From: a virus
Reading direction: 5' to 3' (one strand)
DNA length: 24,775 nucleotides
IMG/VR virus record: IMGVR_UViG_3300009173_000075
Location: 1 to 24,775 of that record
The notes beneath the pieces are model-generated. The model was not told where the DNA came from, searched no databases, and worked only from the letters and a program-made list of their open reading frames with translations. A program made the position numbers and the translations under genes. Shown here piece after piece: positions 17,701-23,097 of the stretch (position 1 is the first letter of the stretch; each line of letters begins with the position of its first letter).

Positions 17701-19087
17701 CTGCAATGGCTTCGTCAATTATGTCTGCGTCTAATAATTCTTTCTCAGGGTTATATCCCCGCTCGTTCATATTCTGTAGGAATGCGGCGGCGGCTTCCTG
17801 TGCGGCTTCTACGCCACCTGTAGTCAATGCACTACGTATTTTACTACCACCTTCTTCGACAGCTTTACCGCCGATTTTGCCCATTAACTTAGTCGCGCCC
17901 GGAATTTTTAAGATTTTACCTAAAGGTATGATTTCAAGGGAACCGATTGCGGCACCACGTAACGTAGCGGCATTACGTTCTTCTTCGGTAGCATCTGCGG
18001 CACGTGCACGTTCACTTGCTTCACCAGCACCTGCGCCAATACCGACAGCACCAGCGGCACCTAAACCTGCAATACCTGCCCCAAGTGCGCCTATACCTAA
18101 AGCACCAGCACCATAAGTAGCAGCAGCAGCGGCACCTAATGTACCTACAACTGAACCTAAACCAGAAGCTATTGTATACGTTAACGCGTCTTGGTCCCCA
18201 CCTTCGGGGCGTAGGTAGTTAGCAGCAGATTGTATTTTATCACGAGCGGCAAGTTCACTCTCTTCTTCGAGTAATGCAGCACCACCAAGCGCCGCCATCT
18301 CTCCGGTGTTAACAACACCAGCGCCAAAGCCTGAGAAGATGTTTCCAATAAACCCTGATTCTTCAGCACTAGAACGCCGTAGCTGAGCTTGTATTTCCGC
18401 CCGCAGAGCAGAAATCTCGGCTTGACCTCCACCTATTGCTTGACCTCCACCCATTGCACGTTGCAGTTCTGCCGCTAGTATTCGAGCGTCTTCAGTGCGA
18501 CCTGCTCGATCTGCATTTATTAGGGCTTGTTCGAGTTTCGCTAAAATAGAGTTCCTCGTTTGAGGGGGACTCATAGCTGCTACTCCCCCTGCGCGTCCCG
18601 TAGCTGGAGTAATAGAATTCGTACCAAAGCCTTTAATATTATTGGCGGCTGCGCTGATACGTCTAACTATAGAGTTAGAGTCAGAGGTAGCACCCGCTGC
18701 TATTAGATCGGTAAATTCTTCGTGGTTAAGTAATTCCCTAGCAGCCTCATCATACTTTCCTGCGTTGAATAAATTTAGCCAATTAGTATCCAGTAAGTCT
18801 CCCCTATAGTGCAGGTTCATTAGAGAACTTTGTACAATTGGGGGGAGTGCTCGGTATCCCGACACCTCATTTTCTAACTGACCTTCAAAACGCGCCCATA
18901 CCTCCTTGAAAGAAAGCTCAGATGCCCCCTGTGTTTGGCCTACGCCTGTAGTTGGTATGCGTTTACCGTCGAGATAGGTAGCGTCAGAAAATCCTTCTAA
19001 CACAACGAGTTTTTTCTGTGCTTCGGTTAAAGGGCCTTCACGCTTCTCCACCTGCGCGATTGCGTCTTCCCCATAATATATAGTCAT
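11768..19087 (-). CDS. Giant internal virion protein: GH24 lysozyme, membrane segment, zincin peptidase, long C-terminal domain
   Basis: A 2439-residue protein. Residues 1-160 are a GH24 lysozyme: E31, D40 and T46 keep the exact T4 lysozyme E11/D20/T26 spacing, and T46-x-G48-x-G50 follows; T4 H31 is Q51. Residues about 303-355 are Gly/Ala-rich and hydrophobic, a likely membrane segment. About 480-1020 is acidic and Pro-rich, ending in a Lys-rich tract (about 966-1022). A zincin site follows: H1315-E-M-G-H1319 with E1363 in D-E-F-T-A-E as candidate third ligand. The C-terminal 950 residues are mostly helical, with hydrophobic stretches near 1880-1915 and 2140-2180. The plan fits the polyvalent or ejected proteins of phages: injected, cutting peptidoglycan and perhaps cleaving a protein. 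Last gene of the minus-strand operon. Domain calls are firm, the role is inferred. Confidence 0.9.
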   Translation of the reverse strand: MTIYYGEDAIAQVEKREGPLTEAQKKLVVLEGFSDATYLDGKRIPTTGVGQTQGASELSFKEVWARFEGQLENEVSGYRALPPIVQSSLMNLHYRGDLLDTNWLNLFNAGKYDEAARELLNHEEFTDLIAAGATSDSNSIVRRISAAANNIKGFGTNSITPATGRAGGVAAMSPPQTRNSILAKLEQALINADRAGRTEDARILAAELQRAMGGGQAIGGGQAEISALRAEIQAQLRRSSAEESGFIGNIFSGFGAGVVNTGEMAALGGAALLEEESELAARDKIQSAANYLRPEGGDQDALTYTIASGLGSVVGTLGAAAAATYGAGALGIGALGAGIAGLGAAGAVGIGAGAGEASERARAADATEEERNAATLRGAAIGSLEIIPLGKILKIPGATKLMGKIGGKAVEEGGSKIRSALTTGGVEAAQEAAAAFLQNMNERGYNPEKELLDADIIDEAIAGGGAGVIIQGVVDFFVKGRAVRRSATESSSDVEEVTLPEVDQPRLEEGQVQGELFPSRVASTVEQGTDYGSALTDFTDEQVIAAVDKLRAANVDPATITEDMVFDTITDTPEIMALAPTAETTAETTAEPEDGGVAEDIDVVSNLEAVRDDRTPDMISRMESEVLNEMDQRELNDAEIAEIEAYLKANEEAVLDLEEVRGASQQETDTAAQKDEARADRTRPREAALDAVIGEPTTGSYVNLERKFTKELERRNITSGERAKPTKQEAARIRRAADAFAGMRPQEPAPPEVGPPIETAPEAAQLAEMEARIPERTQKPVTPSQMSFPGMGRKKTPPVEEAPPAPNTITKEFMDDLGIAPKAPIRIRTEGKDLNDPTVREQFVAFANNSRVPEQTRLNVARKLEGVPEAQLELFQPKSRKRASAKGDTNAATRTTQPTPSGDSIPVSGSPVGTPRTDTTAQPSTEMPKPPRGRGVASVGSGVSDPVRGKEAQQRALDSPEPIAVPEEEKPKRKTKKKATAKKATTPKQVDTKDSAGNKKKKTTAKKKKKTTATTRKTEAEQAEQFTATIRQMELSQVAEQPEPARQFAEQTSQEFTQTVGKERTTPDDKLKILTLLTNGARARDKLGNAVITYLGKLRRPSDGLYMAIFDVAHSTKQFRSTDDMPQAQVDFFKGTGRQSAQRVLDWAKANLSAETNKWIDETLAKEIREIQRIESTDYIEVSRQREAKLDARDRAEDAQFAADMKQDLRDNLEKLGRRFEKQLARGSVMGLDVALHPAVRGLLRAGNLKGALRALSVTTPDKRIAQMAGKLADVVGDTKVEVVKDLKDAGSFDPTTNTIKLDSDIGMIPHVLLHEMGHAATSATLANKSHPMTRQLTKLFEDVKDYLDTAYGAKDVDEFTAEAMSNPEFRAKLAAINPNGTEVNALQRFNNIVGNFLRKLFGMQPKKIESAQTVADRLIEGILAPAPKFRNANELAMESTAKGVKKVMKGIDATQKAVHQPLTDKFRSDWANGMFDTLSRLGEKLTVIKLKLVDSLALSDIAKRADTELGELALEFHELVELRRGSMSAANKYVHEQVKVVDKWVASGTKEKRKNLDNLIYSQEYGATLYQVDPTKPRSTYKGKTDKSGNSLEKVWDLQRRDWDALGTDGQKVYRTMRDMYRNLYGKLKDAINGRIDEALRENPDAAAKLKKEVFAKLFDSNTLDVYFPLLREGRYKLEFQYEADAVTSANDQYVFQMFDSKRQRDRVLAELKKDPNVKAETVKGMDGDFKTSDFNNAPPSSFVKQVLDSLSANKVGPEVQSEIMRLFIDTLPESSFAKSLKKRGNTPGYMQDAVYAMKSKGYDLASQVEQLNYNALIQSMEVRLTGLEVPDYKGASAWIGGLGAGKDFQFNTIREEIKIRMNFAKYGAGMKKIERYVRTFNQLAFVGTIGFNAASAMVQLAQTPMFTYPMLGARYGYKKTYNEIMHATSFVTGARGYGETKLDKIAMAHGLDAYYDITDNGDFIVKKEKDIPAERIKELERIAPLVRLASERGHLNRSFIFDALGLQEGGKVRKTDTLARKASVGLDVGTGLSAMMFNQAERFNRQVTMVAAYNLALDRISTDNPKMPMAERQNLAAQEALYDTQEYNGGSTLETAPRIAQEHILRVAAMYKTYGLRMYYTMFKTARDALSLQTDPEVRKIAAKQLIGIHLSSLFFAGIHGIPLYGAVQLIADLFLLDDDEDDTNTIVRNAVGEGWYKGAFNQILDEAGIGADVAARIRLSGLIFQENRYNPDPSAEEFIGYYLGGPAASVFKRTARGGMDIIYNGEMQRGIESMLPAGISNMYKALGRYQQDGGIYSRRGDPIYDDMTGGELVTQFLGFAPAEYIRIQEENQRARGIDRSISEQRSNLSKKIYIAARQADFGEIARIEGDVLKFNAKHPSFELSIDSIMDSLKGHMKTTENMHYGITLSPGMRRAAEEHLYGVNNHFTPIKRYNKK

Positions 19088-19147
19088 ACTAAGCCTTCTA
19101 GCCCCTGTGTTAGTACACTAGACTCTTTTGAGTTATCAATTAAGGTT

Positions 19148-21355
19148 CTAAGGGGTATTAGCATCTAGAGCAGCTTTACCTGCATCGGAAAGGGTAAACT
19201 CATCGGAAAGCTCTGGCATCGGGCCATCCCCGCCTCTTACAATGCGCATAAGCGCCTCCTCAGTAGCTAACAATCCTGCATTGTTAAATTGCTGCGTTAA
19301 TTCTAGTTGTATCATCCTATATACCTCCCCTCGCGTTTTCTCTAGTTCCACCGCCTCTTCTGGTGTAGTAGCAGGATCACTGATTGCAATATCCAACTTA
19401 CGGAGCGTAAGATTATTATCTATCTTGTCTGTGAGTAACTTGAAACGATCTGATTGTAACTTCCTAAGCATCTCTCCTGCACGCAGTCCACGATCCGCAT
19501 CGGCAATATCTTTACGGAGTGCCTGAGTATACTCTATGTTTAAGGCTTCCAAGATGCTTGCCACATTATCTTTGTCAGCATTATAGTCTAGATTAGCTTG
19601 ATCAAGTGCTAGCTGAACTTCTTGCCCCCGTGTCTGTGAAAGAACAGTAGCAATCGTACGTCGATTCTCCATAGCTTGCGTAAGAGCATTATCACCAGAG
19701 ATTGTTGCTGACTTGGCAATATCCATGTCCATGTCCATCGCATTCTTCGCGATATCTAAACGCTTCAATAATCGGTCGCGGGACGATTGTTCTTGGGCTG
19801 CACGTTCATTTGCCATGCCCTGAGAACCACTAGCCATAGTTTGTCCAAAGGAACCAACACCTGCTGTATTACGCAAGAACGCCGAAATTTCTCGATCCCG
19901 TAACTTTTTGGGGTCTTGTTGCCTAACGTCCATTGCCTTGAGTTGTTCAAGGTACTCGTCCATTTTACCGCGTTTTTCATCACGTCCAAGGAACTTAGCG
20001 GTGTCATCACGTGCTGCTATTCTTGCCTTATCAGGGTCTTGTGCACCAATACCTGCACCTGTCAGTATATCTTGACCTGCTTGATTAGCATTTATGCCAG
20101 TCATATCAATAGTTGGTGCAGTTAGTTTATTTTCTTTTAGCATAGCTGCAAGACCACTTCCAACATCATCTTTAACTATAGAGCCATCCCCAACATTTGG
20201 AGGGGGTAGATTATTTCCAACTGCAGGGGGTACATTATTTCCAACTGCAGGGGGTACATTATTTCCAACTGCAGGGGGTACATTATTTCCAACTATAGAG
20301 CCATCCCCAACATCTACAGGAGGTTCATCATCTGAAGTTAAATATGTTTCTATATCTTCGGCAGACGGCGCTTCTAAATTACCCAAAGCCCATTCAGTCC
20401 CCTCATTAAATTTCCCCCCCTCATAGGGCAATTCCCAATCAGCAGGCATACCGGCAGCTCTTAATCCTCTACCAGTTAACTCCGCTATTCCCTTTAGAGG
20501 ATTCAGCACAGCTTTGTCATAAATCCAAGCTGGTGGAACAAGAAGAGCTTTAGTGCCGAGAACTGCGTTCGCTCTATCTTGCATAGTCTGTAAATACCTA
20601 TTTTGGTCTTTTTCAGATAATTTTTGAAATTCCTCTCTAGTTATAATTCCTTCAAGCGTAGTTTTACTTTTTTCGTTCGTCAGATCTTTATCGGCGTCTG
20701 AAACCGGTCGTCTCGTTCCGTTGTTCGGATTTACTGAAACCGTTTCTGCTGTTTTACGTTCAAGAAGAATAGCATCTCTAATTTGGTCGTCCGACATCGA
20801 TATTGGGTGACGTACATTCCATTTTGATAACTCTTCTGCTCGCTTGTATTCTGGACTTTCCTTCATTTGTGCGCGATATGCATCAATCTCATCTTGAGTA
20901 ACTTCATCCACTCCTCCACCGTCTCGAAATGCAACAATACCACCTGCCGCCATACGCATCGGGGCTTGCCCTTGTTGCTGTTGACGTTGCGCTAATGCAC
21001 CCAGTCCAGCTTGCATTTTTTGTACTTGCTGTGGGTTAGCCGCACCTTGTTTAGCTACACGCTGCATATTTTTCTGTTGTTTCTTTTGTGCATTCTGCAT
21101 GATCCCTGTCGTTTGCTTGACAAGGTCTTGCTTAGTCATCTCAAGAAGTTGACGTTCTTTTTGCTGTTTAATAGTCTGAGGGTCTTGTTGCATCTCCAAC
21201 TGCACTTTACGCATAGCATCGTCTTTTTCAGACTTCAGGCGTTGTAGTGCTAACAGGTCAAGGAGTTCTTGATTGGCTGCATATCGTTGCTGTAGTGCTT
21301 GAGGATTGCCTCGGTACGCATCTACGCGTTGTGCAATATCTTGATCAATCGCCAT
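19148..21355 (-). CDS. Coiled-coil virion-associated protein (735 aa)
   Basis: No named family recognised. Residues about 15-130 are Gln/Lys-rich coiled coil (LQRLKSEKDDAMRKVQLEM), followed by M-R-M-A-A-G-G-I-V-A-F, a motif recurring in the neighbouring genes. Residues about 345-400 hold three perfect and one variant copies of VGNNVPPA between two VGDGSIV segments. About 450-700 is again helical (RLLKRLDIAKNAMDMDMDIAK, described as alternating Met/Asp helix; RKLDIAISDP). It starts 3 bp after the 303-residue gene, with GGGGAGG as ribosome site inside that gene's end. By position between gp14-like and lysozyme-bearing proteins it may be a second core or ejection protein, like T7 gp15 in place but not in sequence. 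Confidence 0.75.
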   Translation of the reverse strand: MAIDQDIAQRVDAYRGNPQALQQRYAANQELLDLLALQRLKSEKDDAMRKVQLEMQQDPQTIKQQKERQLLEMTKQDLVKQTTGIMQNAQKKQQKNMQRVAKQGAANPQQVQKMQAGLGALAQRQQQQGQAPMRMAAGGIVAFRDGGGVDEVTQDEIDAYRAQMKESPEYKRAEELSKWNVRHPISMSDDQIRDAILLERKTAETVSVNPNNGTRRPVSDADKDLTNEKSKTTLEGIITREEFQKLSEKDQNRYLQTMQDRANAVLGTKALLVPPAWIYDKAVLNPLKGIAELTGRGLRAAGMPADWELPYEGGKFNEGTEWALGNLEAPSAEDIETYLTSDDEPPVDVGDGSIVGNNVPPAVGNNVPPAVGNNVPPAVGNNLPPPNVGDGSIVKDDVGSGLAAMLKENKLTAPTIDMTGINANQAGQDILTGAGIGAQDPDKARIAARDDTAKFLGRDEKRGKMDEYLEQLKAMDVRQQDPKKLRDREISAFLRNTAGVGSFGQTMASGSQGMANERAAQEQSSRDRLLKRLDIAKNAMDMDMDIAKSATISGDNALTQAMENRRTIATVLSQTRGQEVQLALDQANLDYNADKDNVASILEALNIEYTQALRKDIADADRGLRAGEMLRKLQSDRFKLLTDKIDNNLTLRKLDIAISDPATTPEEAVELEKTRGEVYRMIQLELTQQFNNAGLLATEEALMRIVRGGDGPMPELSDEFTLSDAGKAALDANTP
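20220..20291. repeat. Three perfect 24-bp tandem repeats (VGNNVPPA)
   Basis: Units at 20220-20243, 20244-20267 and 20268-20291 are identical and in frame. A partial unit precedes them, and near-identical 20-bp segments (AACTATAGAGCCATCCCCAA) flank the array on both sides, near 20174 and 20291. The array forms a Pro/Asn linker in the 735-residue protein. Confidence 0.9.
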
Positions 21356-21358
21356 TTC

Positions 21359-22270
21359 TTAACCTCCCCACTCGTTTACATCGTATGTAGGTGGTGGTTC
21401 GGTGTTTTCTGATGTTGGTGGTGCGGTGTTTTCTGATGTTGGTTGTTGATTCTGCTCTCCCGGCAAAAATACTTTGCTAAGCAAGTCGTATACACCACCA
21501 GAACCAGATAAAAAGTCTGATAATGCGCTAGGTTGCGCATAAGAATATGCTTGCGCGGCAATAGGTAGTCCTTGTAATAACGACTGTTGGTATTGCACTT
21601 GTTTGTATGGAAAGTCTCGCTCTTCTTCAAACTGAAGTCGGTCTGCTGTAATACCTTCTTGTTCAATATTACGCTGTAGTTGACCTGCCTCTATTTGGTT
21701 AGCTAACGCTTGCAAGCCGAATTGGTTCGCAAAGTTTTGCGATTGCTGCCCCTGCTGTTGTTCTGCGTTGAACTGTCCCCGTGCTTGTTGAAACGCTTGG
21801 TTATACCCTTGCCCTGTAACATTTGCCATATTAGATAACATAGCGCGGTTAAGTTCTGAATCAGCTAATGCTTGTCTTGAACCACCATAAGCCCCGGCTT
21901 GAGTAAGACGCCCTGCTTGTTCAACACGTGATTTTTCAGTTTGCCTACGTAGTTCGTCAAGTTGTGGCTGCAAAGCTGCATTTGTGTATGGGTTCATGTA
22001 CTGTTGTGCAGTACCCTGTTGCGTAAAAGACTGTGGTTGGTAACTACCCATTTGCTCTGCTGGAACTGTTAGCCCTGCAATACCTTGGAACGCTTGGTTC
22101 TGTAGGTTTGATTGGCCCGCAGTAAGAGGTCCTGAATAACCTTGATAGTTTTCATTGGCAAGTGCGGCACCCTTACCAAGCATGGACGTTACATATGGCC
22201 CTGCCCAGTTAGAAAAGGAAGATTCCTTACCTGTTACACCTCCTACTGGTTCTAAAGGATCAACTGACAT
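21359..22270 (-). CDS. Gln-rich internal virion protein, gp14-like in position
   Basis: A 303-residue protein rich in Gln, Ala and Asn. The central part (about 85-200) has the pattern Y-M-N-P-Y-T-N-A-A-L-Q-P-Q-L-D-E-L, then TQAGAYGGSRQALADSELN, then long helical repeats ending FNAEQQQGQ. This pattern is familiar from marine podovirus structural proteins placed among internal core or ejection proteins; the assignment is by style and place, as T7 gp14 itself is shorter. The last 30 residues carry a duplicated PTSENT-like segment (PTSENTAP, PTSENTEP). It has a GAGGTGAG ribosome site and lies 8 bp after the 272-residue gene. Confidence 0.65.
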   Translation of the reverse strand: MSVDPLEPVGGVTGKESSFSNWAGPYVTSMLGKGAALANENYQGYSGPLTAGQSNLQNQAFQGIAGLTVPAEQMGSYQPQSFTQQGTAQQYMNPYTNAALQPQLDELRRQTEKSRVEQAGRLTQAGAYGGSRQALADSELNRAMLSNMANVTGQGYNQAFQQARGQFNAEQQQGQQSQNFANQFGLQALANQIEAGQLQRNIEQEGITADRLQFEEERDFPYKQVQYQQSLLQGLPIAAQAYSYAQPSALSDFLSGSGGVYDLLSKVFLPGEQNQQPTSENTAPPTSENTEPPPTYDVNEWGG

Positions 22271-22278
22271 TTCTCACC

Positions 22279-23097
22279 TCACACTGGTAATATGGTTTTA
22301 GGGTCAATCTCTTTACCCTGTTTTTTGTTGCCTGTACGTGCTTTTCGTACTCGACTCATCATTTGTTCTAAAACTTTTGCCCCTGCATCGGAGTTACCGT
22401 TACCAAGGTGGCTAACAATATCAGCAGGAATAACAAATTCACCATCACTTAGACGTGCTTCTTGCCGTCCATCAATTCGTGCGGGTACTCTATCTGCCAT
22501 ACCATCCGTGCTACCGTCTAAATACTTCCCCTTTTTTAGCCCAGCAAGCCCCCCTGCCGCCATTAATCGTTGATCCGGCTGATATTGGGGTTTAGGTTGT
22601 GATCCAAGCATGGAACCGGGCTGTCCACCCACTCCGCCTCCCATAAGCTCCTGCCGTGCTGGGTTACGTATATTAGCTTCTGATAGCTTAGCAGCCTGTG
22701 CTGCCATACGTTTCTCTGCTGCGCCTATATCGTCATCTTCGGCTATATACTGCGTATCAGTAAAGTACCTACGCCCAGAGCTACCGGGGCGTCTATTAGG
22801 ATCATACATCATTTGGGCTTCTCTATCCGTACCTGCAAGTGCTCCAAGCCCTTGTGGAACTTGCGTACGCTGAGCACGTAAAGCGGGAACACCCCCTTGA
22901 TAACCCGTCGGAGGAATTTGTGGTTGCGCGAACCCATTAGATTGACTACCTAAGTAGCCAAGACCCATAGAACCAAGCTGTACAACCCCCTTTGGAGTTG
23001 TAAAATAATCTATCGCATTACTACCTGCTTTGACTATACCGCTACCAAACTGGCTTAGTAGGTCGCTAAACCATCCGCTTTCAGCGTCGTCTGCCAT
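22279..23097 (-). CDS. Phage virion-associated protein with A-x-G-G motif and conserved C-terminal domain
   Basis: A 272-residue protein. The first third is hydrophobic and Gly-rich (SQFGSGIVKAGSNAID, GSMGLGYLGSQ). Near 180 comes R-L-M-A-A-G-G-L-A-G-L, like the motif in the 735-residue protein. The C-terminal 70 residues read DRVPARIDGRQEARLSDGEF, then VIPADIVSHLGNGN and KVLEQMMSRVRKAR, a block I associate with many marine phage structural proteins, of unknown role. Its start overlaps the previous gene's stop (TAATG) with GGAGG ahead. Probably a minor tail or core component; not certain. Confidence 0.65.
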   Translation of the reverse strand: MADDAESGWFSDLLSQFGSGIVKAGSNAIDYFTTPKGVVQLGSMGLGYLGSQSNGFAQPQIPPTGYQGGVPALRAQRTQVPQGLGALAGTDREAQMMYDPNRRPGSSGRRYFTDTQYIAEDDDIGAAEKRMAAQAAKLSEANIRNPARQELMGGGVGGQPGSMLGSQPKPQYQPDQRLMAAGGLAGLKKGKYLDGSTDGMADRVPARIDGRQEARLSDGEFVIPADIVSHLGNGNSDAGAKVLEQMMSRVRKARTGNKKQGKEIDPKTILPV

